Shown one piece after another: positions 19,783-28,813 of a stretch of DNA of 64,000 nt (the first letter of the stretch is position 1; each line of letters begins with the position of its first letter). Under the pieces are notes generated by a model that saw only the letters and a list, made by a program, of their open reading frames with translations, was not told where the DNA came from and made no database searches. A program made the translations under genes and the position numbers. Location: NCBI RefSeq assembly GCF_022410515.1, contig NZ_JACSDI010000011.1, positions 1 to 64,000 on the forward strand. The letters run 5' to 3'. The stretch comes from Shewanella cutis (GTDB taxonomy: Bacteria > Pseudomonadota > Gammaproteobacteria > Enterobacterales > Shewanellaceae).

Positions 19783-22700
19783 TCCTGACCGATCTTTCCG
19801 TTAAACGGCCGGTGTTTGCCTCGGTCATTAGTTTATTGCTGGTGGCCTTTGGTCTGGTCGCATTCGGTAAATTACCGCTGCGGGAATACCCCAATATCGA
19901 TCCGCCTATTGTCTCGATTGAAACCAACTATCGTGGTGCCAGTGCCGCGGTGGTCGAGAGTCGCATCACCCAACTGATTGAGGACAGGATCAGCGGCGTT
20001 GAAGGCATTCGCCATGTGAGTTCATCGAGCAGCGATGGCCGCTCACAAGTGACCTTAGAGTTTGATATTAGTCGTAATATTGAGGATGCGGCCAACGATG
20101 TGCGTGACAGAATTTCGGGTCTATTAGATAACTTACCTGAAGAAGCCGATCCCCCAGAGGTGCAAAAAGCCAACGGTGGCGATGAAGTCATCATGTGGTT
20201 AAATCTCGAGTCGGATCAGATGACGACATTAGAGCTGACTGATTACACTCGTCGCTATTTAGCCGACCGTCTGTCGGTGGTCGATGGGGTATCGATGATC
20301 CGAATAGGCGGTGGAAAAGTGTACGCCATGCGCGTTTGGCTCGATAGACAAGCGTTAGCATCGCGCAGTTTGACGGTTGCCGATGTGGAAGCCGCACTCA
20401 GGGCGGAAAACGTCGAGTTACCAGCTGGTTCGCTTGAGTCCAAGGAGCGCCATTTTACCGTGCGGTTAGAGCGGAGCTATCGCAGCGCGGAGGACTTTGC
20501 CAATTTGGTGATAGTCCAAGGCGAAGATGGCTATTTGGTCAAACTTGGCGATGTGGCAAAGGTGGAAGTGGGCTCTGATGAAGATCGCATTATGTTCCGC
20601 GGTAACAGGGAAGCCATGATTGGTCTTGGGGTCTCGAAACAGTCGACTGCTAACACCTTAGAAGTGGCCCGCGGCGTCAATGCGTTAGTTGATAAGATCA
20701 ATCCTACCTTACCAGCGGGAATGTCGATTAAGCGCAGCTACGATAGCTCGGTGTTTATCGAGGCCTCGATCAAAGAGGTTTATCAAACGCTGTTCACCGC
20801 AATGATCTTAGTGATTATTGTGATTTATCTATTCCTCGGCAGCGTGCGGGCCATGTTAATCCCCGCGGTTACGGTGCCCGTGTCGTTGCTCGGCACGTTT
20901 ATCGTGCTTTATGCCTTGGGCTATACGATTAACCTATTGACACTGCTGGCGATGATCCTCGCCATCGGCATGGTGGTTGACGATGCGATTGTGATGTTAG
21001 AGAACATTCACCGCCGTATCGAAGAAGGGGATTCGCCCTTAAAAGCCGCCTTCCTAGGCGCCCGTGAAGTAGCCTTTGCGGTCATTGCCACGACTCTAGT
21101 GCTGGTGGCAGTATTTATGCCGATCACCTTCCTTGAAGGGGACCTAGGGAAACTCTTTAAAGAGTTTGCGGTGGCAATGAGTGCGGCGGTGATTTTCTCC
21201 AGTATTGTGGCGTTAACCTTAAGCCCGATGATGTGCGCTAAGCTGCTCAAACCCGCGGAGCAGGACTCATGGTTAGTGCGTAAGGTTGATAGCATTATGG
21301 CCGGTATTTCCCGTTGCTATCAAAGTTCGCTAGAGGGTGCGATGACAAAACCGGTGCTGATGTCGGTTATCGTGTTGATTGCACTCGGTAGCAGCGTGTT
21401 TCTTGCCCAAAAAGTACCGCAGGAATTTGCACCGCAGGAGGACCGCGGCTCCTTATTTTTAATGGTTAACGGGCCGCAGGGCGCGAGTTATGAGTATATT
21501 GAATCCTATATGACCGAGGTGGAAAGCCGTTTAATGCCGCTGGTGGATTCAGGTGATATTAAGCGCCTGCTTATTCGTGCACCCAGAGGCTTTGGCCGCG
21601 CGGCTGACTTCTCTAACGGGATGGCGATTATTGTGCTCGAGGATTGGGGGCAACGTCGTCCAATGAAAGAAGTGATTGGCGATATTAATAAACGTCTTGC
21701 CGATTTAGCCGGCGTGCAAGCTTTCCCTGTGATGCGTCAAGCCTTTGGCCGTGGCGTAGGTAAACCTGTGCAATTTGTGATTGGTGGGCCAAGCTATGAG
21801 GAGCTGGCTGCTTGGCGAGATATCATGATGGAAAAAGTGGCGGAAAATCCTAAACTGCTTGGCCTAGACCATGATTATAAAGAGACTAAACCGCAGCTAA
21901 GAGTGGTGATTGACAGGGACAGGGCGGCCAGCCTTGGGGTGTCGATTTCCCATATCGGCCGTACTTTGGAGTCGATGCTAGGCTCCCGTTTAGTCACCAC
22001 CTTTATGCGTGATGGCGAAGAGTACGATGTGATTGTGGAAGGGGAGCGCAGTAACCAAAATACCGCGGCCGATCTGCAAAATATCTATGTTCGCTCCGAA
22101 CGGACGAAGGAGCTGATCCCACTGTCGAACCTAGTCACGGTAGAAGAGTTTGCCGATGCCAGTTCCCTTAACCGCTACAACCGTATGCGGGCGATCACTA
22201 TCGAAGCCAGCTTGGCGGATGGTTATAGCCTAGGTGAAGCGCTGGATTACCTCAATCAAGTGGCGCGTGCTTATCTTCCAGCGGAAGCGGTGATCAGCTA
22301 TAAGGGACAATCCCTTGATTATCAAGAGTCTGGCAGCTCAATGTACTTTGTGTTCCTGCTGGCGCTGGGGATTGTGTTCCTGGTATTAGCAGCGCAGTTT
22401 GAAAGCTATATTCACCCTATGGTGATCATGCTGACGGTACCGCTTGCCACAGTTGGCGCCTTAATTGGGCTGTGGTTTACGGGGCAGAGTCTCAATATCT
22501 ACAGCCAGATTGGCATTATTATGTTGGTCGGTTTGGCGGCGAAAAACGGTATTCTGATCGTCGAATTTGCCAACCAGTTGCGGGATAAAGGTGTTGATTT
22601 TGATCGCGCCATTATTCAAGCCTCTTGTCAGCGTTTACGCCCCATCCTGATGACGGGGATTACCACTGCCGCGGGCGCTGTCCCTCTGGTTTTGGCAACG

Positions 22701-22874
22701 GGTGCAGGTGCAGAAACCCGCTTTGTGATTGGTGTGGTGGTGCTTGCGGGCATAATGCTCGCGACCCTGTTTACCATTTATGTGATCCCAACTGCCTACG
22801 GTCTCTTTGCCCGTAACAGCGGCTCGCCAGAAGCCATTGCCCAGCAATTAGAAAAGGAGTTGGCACAGGATTAA
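19779..22874 (+). CDS. RND multidrug efflux pump, inner-membrane subunit (HAE1 type)
   Basis: A 1031-residue AcrB/MexB-family proton antiporter. Twelve membrane segments and two large periplasmic loops can be traced. The proton-relay acidic pair is in GMVVDDAIVMLENI (TM4) and the partner Lys in GLAAKNGILIVEFANQL (TM10). It exports drugs or other amphiphilic compounds; the actual substrates cannot be read from the sequence. It is coupled to the adaptor gene by a 4-base overlap and is followed by a very strong bidirectional terminator. Confidence 0.95.
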   Translation: MILTDLSVKRPVFASVISLLLVAFGLVAFGKLPLREYPNIDPPIVSIETNYRGASAAVVESRITQLIEDRISGVEGIRHVSSSSSDGRSQVTLEFDISRNIEDAANDVRDRISGLLDNLPEEADPPEVQKANGGDEVIMWLNLESDQMTTLELTDYTRRYLADRLSVVDGVSMIRIGGGKVYAMRVWLDRQALASRSLTVADVEAALRAENVELPAGSLESKERHFTVRLERSYRSAEDFANLVIVQGEDGYLVKLGDVAKVEVGSDEDRIMFRGNREAMIGLGVSKQSTANTLEVARGVNALVDKINPTLPAGMSIKRSYDSSVFIEASIKEVYQTLFTAMILVIIVIYLFLGSVRAMLIPAVTVPVSLLGTFIVLYALGYTINLLTLLAMILAIGMVVDDAIVMLENIHRRIEEGDSPLKAAFLGAREVAFAVIATTLVLVAVFMPITFLEGDLGKLFKEFAVAMSAAVIFSSIVALTLSPMMCAKLLKPAEQDSWLVRKVDSIMAGISRCYQSSLEGAMTKPVLMSVIVLIALGSSVFLAQKVPQEFAPQEDRGSLFLMVNGPQGASYEYIESYMTEVESRLMPLVDSGDIKRLLIRAPRGFGRAADFSNGMAIIVLEDWGQRRPMKEVIGDINKRLADLAGVQAFPVMRQAFGRGVGKPVQFVIGGPSYEELAAWRDIMMEKVAENPKLLGLDHDYKETKPQLRVVIDRDRAASLGVSISHIGRTLESMLGSRLVTTFMRDGEEYDVIVEGERSNQNTAADLQNIYVRSERTKELIPLSNLVTVEEFADASSLNRYNRMRAITIEASLADGYSLGEALDYLNQVARAYLPAEAVISYKGQSLDYQESGSSMYFVFLLALGIVFLVLAAQFESYIHPMVIMLTVPLATVGALIGLWFTGQSLNIYSQIGIIMLVGLAAKNGILIVEFANQLRDKGVDFDRAIIQASCQRLRPILMTGITTAAGAVPLVLATGAGAETRFVIGVVVLAGIMLATLFTIYVIPTAYGLFARNSGSPEAIAQQLEKELAQD

Positions 22875-22894
22875 TCCCACGCTAACGCTTAGCC

Positions 22895-22931
22895 AAAATA
22901 GGCGCTTAAGTACACTTAAGCGCCTATTTTA
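22895..22931. terminator. Bidirectional terminator, RND operon / GNAT operon
   Basis: A 16-pair stem, AAAATAGGCGCTTAAG and its complement, with loop TACA, giving T-runs on both strands. It lies between convergent genes. Confidence 0.93.
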
Positions 22932-22947
22932 TTTGTGAGCACTCTAC

Positions 22948-23382
22948 TCATTTACCTTCGATAGCTTGAATATAGCGAAAGGAGGTTTTCTCAAAGCCGA
23001 TGGACTCGTAGTAGGCTTGGGTTTTATCGCGGCGCATAGAGGTGGTGACCTCAAGCTGGCAACAACCTCGCTTACTTGCTCTGTCTTTGGCAAAGTCAAT
23101 CAGTTGCGTCCCCACACCTAATCCTCTACTGGCCTCAGTCACCACTAAAGCAGTAATGCGGCAGATTTGCTGCTGCGAGGGAAAATAATCAAAAAAGATC
23201 AAACTTATCAACCCAACCACGACTCCATTAGACTCGGCGAGATAGATTTCATCGGTTCTGTTAGGGTTATTAAGATACTGCTGTAACTGCGCCTCGGTGG
23301 CACTATAACCCAGCTGCAACAGTAAGCTTGCTATGGGGTTAAGGTCGGTCAGTTGTGCAGGTCGAATCTGAATAGCGTCCAT
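22948..23382 (-). CDS. GNAT-family N-acetyltransferase
   Basis: A 144-residue GNAT protein with the acetyl-CoA loop in SRGLGVGTQLIDFAKD and a C-terminal YESIGFEKTSFRY typical of the fold. The acceptor substrate is unknown. It overlaps the stop of the PaiB-like gene by one base (TAATG), so the two are co-translated. The pairing of a GNAT protein with a PaiB-like protein recalls PaiA-PaiB of Bacillus, where PaiA is a polyamine acetyltransferase; that link here is only suggestive. Confidence 0.88.
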   Translation of the reverse strand: MDAIQIRPAQLTDLNPIASLLLQLGYSATEAQLQQYLNNPNRTDEIYLAESNGVVVGLISLIFFDYFPSQQQICRITALVVTEASRGLGVGTQLIDFAKDRASKRGCCQLEVTTSMRRDKTQAYYESIGFEKTSFRYIQAIEGK

Positions 23383-24008
23383 TATTCTTCCTTGTTACGT
23401 CCTGTCCCTAGATTTCTTTTCAGCATGTATTTTGCCAAGGCGCGACTATCGGTTGAAACATTTTGGGCCAAGGCATGATAGACGCCTATTTGGTCAGCGA
23501 CTTTTCGGTGTTGCCCGAGTTTTTCCTTCGCTTGAATCGAGCTTATCACCACTCGAAACCCCACAATCGCCTGCGAGAGTTTGTCTATATATTCCTCTGG
23601 CATTAATGCTTTATCTGCCAATAGGTTAGGTTCATATTTTTTCATCAGTTTTTGAATGGCTGTGGCTGTGCCGTTATCCTCTAATATTTCGACTCTGCCA
23701 GTACAGTGAACCGCTGCATAGTTCCAAGTCGGGACCGCGGGGCCATTGGCGTACCAAGTGGGTGAAATATAGGCATGTGGTCCAGAGAACACCACAAGTA
23801 CTTGCTGGCCATCGAGTTGTTTCCAATGTTCATTGGCTTTTGCCATGTGTCCATAGAGATAGCCTTGTCCATCCTCAGCTGGCTCGTAAAGCAGTGGTAA
23901 GTGCGTGGCTTCTAAGGTGGGAGAGATGAGCAATCCAAAGCCAAAGTCAGCAATTAACTCGGCTATCGCTTGTTTATCGTCAAGTGCCATATTTTTAGGA
24001 ATGTACAT
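23382..24008 (-). CDS. PaiB-family FMN-binding protein
   Basis: A 208-residue member of the PaiB (FMN-binding split-barrel) family: start MYIPKNMALDD, then PLLYEP, YGHMAKANEHWKQL, FSGPHAYISPTWY and VPTWNYAAVHCTG, all characteristic. In Bacillus PaiB is described as a negative regulator of sporulation and protease genes; in most bacteria the role is unknown. It is first gene of a two-gene operon with the GNAT gene. Confidence 0.9.
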   Translation of the reverse strand: MYIPKNMALDDKQAIAELIADFGFGLLISPTLEATHLPLLYEPAEDGQGYLYGHMAKANEHWKQLDGQQVLVVFSGPHAYISPTWYANGPAVPTWNYAAVHCTGRVEILEDNGTATAIQKLMKKYEPNLLADKALMPEEYIDKLSQAIVGFRVVISSIQAKEKLGQHRKVADQIGVYHALAQNVSTDSRALAKYMLKRNLGTGRNKEE

Positions 24009-24136
24009 AGATGCCTTCTACGGAGATTAATCCTATTTATGCCATCAGAAAGCGTTAATATCTCTTTGATGGTTTTGTCATTTTTTGAGCTAAAAACTAG
24101 GACGTGTTGAACACTCTTTCAGTCACGATATTTGGT

Positions 24137-24892
24137 TTAACGTATAAAAAATCCGATGCTCATGGCGAAACCGACAAGCACAATAAAGCCCCGTAATAGG
24201 GATTGGGAAATACGATAAGCCAGCGCGGCACCCAGATAGCCGCCAACTATGGCCATAATGGCAAGCAGTAACAGATATTGCCCTTCAATCAGATCACCGA
24301 GGGCGTAAATGACCACTGCGATGCTGGTGAGTAGGGCGGAGAGTAAATTTTTAAGCCCGTTCATCCCCTGTAATTGGGTTTGGCCGAGTAACCCAAAGGT
24401 TGCGAGTAAAATAATCCCTAATCCCCCGTTAAAATAGCCGCCGTAAATACAGACGAGACTGAGAATAATCATTGCCGTCAGTGGCTTGACGGTATTCACA
24501 CGGGTGAGACTGGCAGGATTTAAGCGTTTTTTCAGTAGCCAAGGTCCGGCGATAAAGGCGAGGGTGGTCAGCAAAATTAACCAAGGGACAATATCAGCAA
24601 ATACCTGCTCGCTGGTGCTAAGCAAAATCGCCGCGCCTAAACATCCGCCCGCAATCGCAATCAAGCACAGGGTTTTTAGGTTAAGATTTGCTGGATATTC
24701 AATCTCTTTTCGAAAACGCCAGGCACTGGCAAGGTAACCGGGGAGCAGGGCCGCCGTACCCGTAGCATTGGCTATCAGTGGTGGTACGCCCACAAACACA
24801 AGGGCAAATAAGGTGATAAAACTGCCGCCGCCCGCTACCGCATTTAACATGCCGCCGAGTAAGCCTGCGAGGGCGATCAGTAACCAATCCAT
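24137..24892 (-). CDS. TSUP-family (TauE/SafE) membrane permease
   Basis: A 251-residue membrane protein with seven or eight hydrophobic segments and the TauE/SafE hallmark LLGGMLNAVAGGGSFITLFAL near the N-terminus, repeated more weakly in the second half (IYGGYFNGGLGIILLA). The family moves sulfite, sulfoacetate or other organosulfur anions. It is monocistronic, and its substrate cannot be assigned. Confidence 0.9.
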   Translation of the reverse strand: MDWLLIALAGLLGGMLNAVAGGGSFITLFALVFVGVPPLIANATGTAALLPGYLASAWRFRKEIEYPANLNLKTLCLIAIAGGCLGAAILLSTSEQVFADIVPWLILLTTLAFIAGPWLLKKRLNPASLTRVNTVKPLTAMIILSLVCIYGGYFNGGLGIILLATFGLLGQTQLQGMNGLKNLLSALLTSIAVVIYALGDLIEGQYLLLLAIMAIVGGYLGAALAYRISQSLLRGFIVLVGFAMSIGFFIR

Positions 24893-25027
24893 AGTGAATG
24901 CTCCGCTGCCATTGTCGCGTTGAAGTAGAACGTCAATTGCTTATAAAAACATCACCTTAACAGTAAGTCATTCAGATGAAAAGCCATCAATACTGTTAAG
25001 TGACGAGCAGATTAATGGCTTTGTTAT

Positions 25028-25310
25028 TAGGGCGTGTTGACGTTTCAGGGTTATTTTTGCAGCAATTTGGCTGGCTTTTATGCAAGGCAAAGTCCGTGCA
25101 GTGTAGTTATTCTACATAAACGGACGATAACGCGGCAGAAAAGCCAGCCAAATGCTGCCCGAGGGGTTCGTCTGGCAAGCCCTTGCTCTTACTTTCTGTC
25201 ATAAGAGCCGCTCGTCATTTGAGTAGAATAACTACACATCATTCCTCGTTTCGCGAGCACGTGCTTGCCAGAACGAACAAAATCTAATCTCGAAACGTCA
25301 ACACGCCCTA
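25028..25310. mobile_element. TA-target MITE, copy 1
   Basis: A 283-base element whose ends are the perfect inverted repeat TAGGGCGTGTTGACGTTTC. The outer TA is probably the duplicated target. Inside are further inverted repeats, including GTGTAGTTATTCTAC and its exact complement, and TTTGGCTGGCTTTT with its complement. There is no ORF. A second copy is at 46321-46599 in the same orientation, nearly identical except for a 4-base deletion and scattered substitutions. TA targets point to an IS630/Tc1-mariner-type helper transposase. Confidence 0.88.
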
Positions 25311-25395
25311 GCCTGCAGAATCGAGTTTAGGTATAAAGCCTTGGCATTAAGTGCTCAGCCTAACTCATCGAAAGTTATTCAGACTTATGATGCCT

Positions 25396-25707
25396 TTATT
25401 CAGCGTGAAACAGTCCTGACTCAAAAATCACCGTAGCGATTGCCAAATATTGATCGCTAAACACTTCTTCTCCCCAGCAATGTTGCCCACGCTCTTGATA
25501 GTACACATGGTAGCTGGCATTCGATGGCGTGGCGACGCAGTACCAACCATCAAATGTCTGCTTGCTAAAGTTGACCCAATACTGCGCATCCGCTTGCTTG
25601 ATCTGCTGAAGTAGCGCCTTATCTTGCGCCAATAGCGCCGCAAGTTCAGCTGCGCTGGTGATCTTGTGCTCAGTTTTTAACTGATTAAGTAGTGCTTTGA
25701 GTGTCAT
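25396..25707 (-). CDS. Hypothetical protein, 103 aa
   Basis: A small soluble protein of no family I recognise. The N-terminal half is helical (LKALLNQLKTEHKITSAAELAALLAQDKAL) and the C-terminal half is aromatic and beta-like (FDGWYCVATPSNASYHVYYQERG). It starts at an ATG and is separated by about 35 bases from the DJ-1/PfpI-like gene upstream, so the two may be co-transcribed. Confidence 0.7.
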   Translation of the reverse strand: MTLKALLNQLKTEHKITSAAELAALLAQDKALLQQIKQADAQYWVNFSKQTFDGWYCVATPSNASYHVYYQERGQHCWGEEVFSDQYLAIATVIFESGLFHAE

Positions 25708-25742
25708 AATAGCGCCCTTTATCCAGTGGATTGCACACCATA

Positions 25743-26345
25743 TTAGCGAATGGCCGAGGTAATGGAGGATTCGATTAAAGCTTCAAAAACATCGGCTTGG
25801 CCTGCGGGGATCAGTTGCCGATGAATTTCGCGGCGTTTCGCACTGTCGAACAAGCGCTCCGCAACCCAACCCGTTAAATAGAGTGAGGACAGACAACCTC
25901 CCGCGGTGGCAATATTGCCATTGATCACCAGAGCAGAGTCTTCCACCTCCACGCCCATGGCTACCAATGCGGGTTTGGCATCGGGGTGAGTCGTTGCCGA
26001 GATATTGTCGAGTAAGCCTAACTTGGCAAAGAAAAATGACCCCGCACAAATACTGCCAAGCAATTGCCGTGTGGGATCTAATTTAAGGGCCGACATAAAC
26101 TCAGGATCCGCAAGCGCGGCAGGTACGCCTTTGTAGCCACTGCTGAATAATACCACGTCAGCATCGGCGACTTGCGCGACATGACCATCGGTTTCTACCG
26201 TCATCCCCAAACTCGACCTGTGGCTAGGTTTGGTCCCGAGTACTTTGACTGTCCAGTCGGTTGTTGTGCGGCCGAGAATATCGCGCATTAAAAAGAAATC
26301 GATATCGGTAAATTCATCAAATATCACAATCGCAATCTGGTACAT
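25743..26345 (-). CDS. DJ-1/PfpI family protein
   Basis: From the ATG at 26345 (GAGGAC upstream) the protein is 200 residues: MYQIAIVIFDEFTDID. The flavodoxin-like fold and the nucleophile elbow GSICAGSFFFAKLGLL, with Cys100, mark the DJ-1/PfpI superfamily; the type resembles the N-terminal domain of GATase1-like regulators but has no HTH. Members are amidases, isocyanide hydratases, glyoxalases or chaperones; the exact role is not clear. An upstream extension to 26390 has no support. A Tn7-like element is inserted about 125 bases upstream of its start. Confidence 0.85.
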   Translation of the reverse strand: MYQIAIVIFDEFTDIDFFLMRDILGRTTTDWTVKVLGTKPSHRSSLGMTVETDGHVAQVADADVVLFSSGYKGVPAALADPEFMSALKLDPTRQLLGSICAGSFFFAKLGLLDNISATTHPDAKPALVAMGVEVEDSALVINGNIATAGGCLSSLYLTGWVAERLFDSAKRREIHRQLIPAGQADVFEALIESSITSAIR

Positions 26346-26470
26346 CCGTTGTCCTCTCGTTTGTATTCTGGTTAATGTGTGGGTTAACACGTCATCGGCC
26401 GCATCTTCAATCCGCCGATCCCTGTCGTTGCAGCATAATTGCGCATATGTTTGCGGCTGCGTTTATTAAG

Positions 26471-26517
26471 TGTGGGAGAGTAATAAAGTCTCATACTGAG
26501 TATTAAAGTATCATACT
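26471..26517 (+). repeat. Left end of the Tn7-like element with two TnsB-like sites
   Basis: Site 1 is TAATAAAGTCTCATACT at 26481-26497 behind the terminal TGTGGGAGAG. Site 2 is TATTAAAGTATCATACT at 26501-26517. An inner palindrome AAATGGCAGC...GCTGCCATTT lies just inside (26519-26552). Confidence 0.8.
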
Positions 26518-26702
26518 AAAATGGCAGCTAGCTCATAGGTACGCTGCCATTTCTAAACCCATTATGCCCCAAAGTGTGTTTCGCAGTTCAAAAAAGGAAT
26601 AGGCCAAGTAAAGCTTTGCTTATAGAAAAGTTGATGGTTTGACTTAGAAGTGATGTATCCCATCTTTTTCGTAGTTTGAATTTTTTAATCAAAATCAAAG
26701 TC

Positions 26703-26934
26703 GTGGGGCTTCACCCCACACCTGACCAAGGAGGACTGCTCGTCCTATCCTCCTTGGATGCTCCAAGACGCCCCAACGGAGTTGAAAGCTCCTTGTGCTC
26801 ATTGACAAATTTGCTATCGCTTCCGAAGGATGCGTCCCTGCACCTGCGAAAGCTAGCTCGCCATCCATGGCGAGACTCACGCAATTTGTCTATTCGCCCC
26901 GCGGCAACTCCGAGGGGAGGTGTATTCCTTGGAG
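26703..26934. ncRNA. Strongly folded GC-rich segment, candidate structured RNA
   Basis: Nested complementary segments occur in an order that allows one branched fold. There is a hairpin GTGGGG-cttca-CCCCAC (26703-26719) and another with 10-pair stem CCAAGGAGGA (26726-26757). A multi-layer domain follows: CTCCAAG (26761) with CTTGGAG (26928), CGGAGTTG (26777) with CAACTCCG (26905), GACAAATTTG (26804) with the CAATTTGTC near 26882, and inner CTCGCC/GGCGAG (26857-26874). It is much richer in GC than the cargo genes. Whether it is transcribed, and from which strand, is unknown. Confidence 0.5.
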
Positions 26935-27107
26935 TTTTGAGTCGTTAGATAGCGATTCATCAGCAAAAAATAAGCGTAAAAGAATGAGAAAGCTAAAACA
27001 ATATCAAGTGATTACCCATCAAACTGTATAAAAAACCGCTACCGCAAAAAAGCAAATTCCTATAGCATCATTTATACCAATTGACATGGATGTGGCAACG
27101 GCCAAGT

Positions 27108-27163
27108 CCAACAAACGATTTATGCCCAGCAAACAGCGCAGCGCATAAGTACTAAGACGTTAG
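27108..27163 (+). repeat. Possible integron attC-like site
   Basis: GTCCAAC...ATTTATGC at the left and GCATAAGT...GTTAGC at the right can pair imperfectly, as in attC sites. A second isolated GCGTTAGC lies at 27595-27602, just after the next gene, so that gene may once have been an integron cassette. The match to the right-hand core consensus is incomplete. Confidence 0.25.
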
Positions 27164-27187
27164 CACCACTAATTCGAGTCCAGAGTA

Positions 27188-27571
27188 ATGACAACAGAAA
27201 AATTTAAAGCATCAGTTCAATACAATGATTTGCAAGGTTCATCTGCTGCAGATAACGCAGATTTTGGTGATGCCACAAAATGGCTAAGTGAAAACGGTTT
27301 TATCGATGAGCAGGAAAACTTAGTAGGTATAAAAGTGTATATTGGTGAAAACCATTGTGAACACAATGAGCCTGTTTTTGTAGAGTTTCTAATTGATTCT
27401 ACAACCCGTAACCTTAATGATGTTTCAGGAGCAGAAGACAGCCCTATTGCACTAAGACGTGTGAGCAAGGATATGAGCATCAATGATTTCTTTGCTCTGT
27501 TTAAGCGTTTTGAAATCACACTGTCTTCTATGAGCGAACTTGAAAACAAGCACTATTCCTATGAATCGTAA
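27188..27571 (+). CDS. Hypothetical protein, 127 aa (Tn7-like cargo)
   Basis: An acidic soluble protein of no family I recognise: MTTEKFKASVQYNDLQGSSA, then alternating strands (LVGIKVYIGENHCEHNEPVFVEFLID) and a helical end (SINDFFALFKRFEITLSSM). There is no signal peptide or membrane segment. It lies between two integron-core-like sequences, and proteins of this kind are often cassette-borne; that is inference. Codon use is AT-rich like the rest of the element. Confidence 0.7.
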   Translation: MTTEKFKASVQYNDLQGSSAADNADFGDATKWLSENGFIDEQENLVGIKVYIGENHCEHNEPVFVEFLIDSTTRNLNDVSGAEDSPIALRRVSKDMSINDFFALFKRFEITLSSMSELENKHYSYES

Positions 27572-27618
27572 TGCTCATAAGTCAATCAAGAGGGGCGTTA
27601 GCTTTTTAAGAATAATTT

Positions 27619-28743
27619 ATGATAGAACCTAAAACCAATGATTGGCCAATCGTATATAGAGAAATACATCTATTGGGTGGTGCTTTTTTAGTTAATGCTC
27701 CAGAAGACCCAAAGTCTGTAATACTATATCCGCATACGCTCGATAAAAAACAAGCTGTCTTCAAAATAGATGATTTTAAAAAACTATATCGTGTAGTCGA
27801 TAAGTGTAATCTTGGCAAAATTGTTGGTGTTGATTTTATTCATCATGCTCACCAAATAGAGGGTAAAATGCCTATCGAATGGAGATTTTGTAATACTTAT
27901 AACAACATGTCCTGGGCAAACATTGAAGCATGCTGGACATGGAGCAATATCGGTAATGAGGCTTATACTCAACAAAACGGGCATTTGTGGGACTTATCAA
28001 AGAGAATATCGCATCAGGCAACACTACTAAATCAAACCCTTAGAGAACTATCTTTAGCATATAGGAATCAATTGTTTTCTATTGTTGAGAGTTTTAAACC
28101 AGATAATAAGTTCATCAATGGTTTTTCCGATGATATATATGCCAAATTCCAACATTTTTTATACGATGCGTGTGTATTAAGAGATTATATCTCTGAGTTT
28201 GTTTTTCATTATGTAGTCCCCTCTCATTTAAAAGGGGGTATTTTAAATATGAATACAACATCAAAAATATTTAATAAATTTTTTAAAGAAAGAACCAATT
28301 TGACAGAATATGAGTTATTTTATAAAGAAATTTGTAACAAAAATGGTTGGGTTAACAAGCTCGGAATATATCGAGATTTAGTAATGCACGCATGCCCAAT
28401 CGCCATATCGAATAAGCGAAATTATATTCGCACGACTACACTACTACTTCCTAACGACCAGTTTTTACCATTAGTAGTTGCGCCAATACCCAAATCACCA
28501 GAATTTATTAAGATCGATAGAAATAATTTTAAATATTTTAGTGATTTTAAAAAGCAAACCGACTCATTTTTTGATCTTTCGAATGATGAATCATCATCTG
28601 TTGATATTTTAACTTATGCGATATCTACGATGAGTGATTTTACCGAACTGTTATGGAGAACTATTTCTCAATCCCCATTGCAGGTCAAAATTTTGACGTT
28701 TGGGCCTCACAACACCAAAGGTGCCGCGATAATAAAAAGATAG
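27619..28743 (+). CDS. Hypothetical protein with a possible HEPN motif (Tn7-like cargo)
   Basis: A 374-residue protein of unknown family. It is strongly AT-rich and unlike its chromosomal neighbours. The first 100 residues are mixed; from about 120 to 260 it is mostly helical and contains GIYRDLVMHACP, an R-x4-H arrangement (R252, H257) like the catalytic motif of HEPN ribonucleases. A late helical tail (SSSVDILTYAISTMSDFTELLW) follows. It lies 64 bases before the Mrr-like gene in the same direction. HEPN membership needs a profile search. Confidence 0.7.
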   Translation: MIEPKTNDWPIVYREIHLLGGAFLVNAPEDPKSVILYPHTLDKKQAVFKIDDFKKLYRVVDKCNLGKIVGVDFIHHAHQIEGKMPIEWRFCNTYNNMSWANIEACWTWSNIGNEAYTQQNGHLWDLSKRISHQATLLNQTLRELSLAYRNQLFSIVESFKPDNKFINGFSDDIYAKFQHFLYDACVLRDYISEFVFHYVVPSHLKGGILNMNTTSKIFNKFFKERTNLTEYELFYKEICNKNGWVNKLGIYRDLVMHACPIAISNKRNYIRTTTLLLPNDQFLPLVVAPIPKSPEFIKIDRNNFKYFSDFKKQTDSFFDLSNDESSSVDILTYAISTMSDFTELLWRTISQSPLQVKILTFGPHNTKGAAIIKR

Positions 28744-28813
28744 TAAAAACATATGTTTGGGCTGATGCGCAGCCCCGTGTGTAAAATATATCCCTCATTG
28801 ATGGAGTGTGATT

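Noticed and set aside
24093..24113. Solo end of the TA-target MITE (AGGACGTGTTGA)
   Set aside because: Only a partial match to the terminal repeat, no partner end nearby.
26703..26934. Group II intron or intron fragment
   Set aside because: No domain V-like hairpin or intron boundary and no reverse transcriptase gene could be recognised.
26676..27031. Overlapping open frames of 60-90 codons on both strands
   Set aside because: They coincide with the highly self-complementary GC-rich segment, have no ribosome binding sites and read as low-complexity proline/leucine text; structure explains them better than coding.
27072..27085. Second copy of the ATACCAAT-type MITE end
   Set aside because: Match is limited to about nine bases and no opposite end was found.
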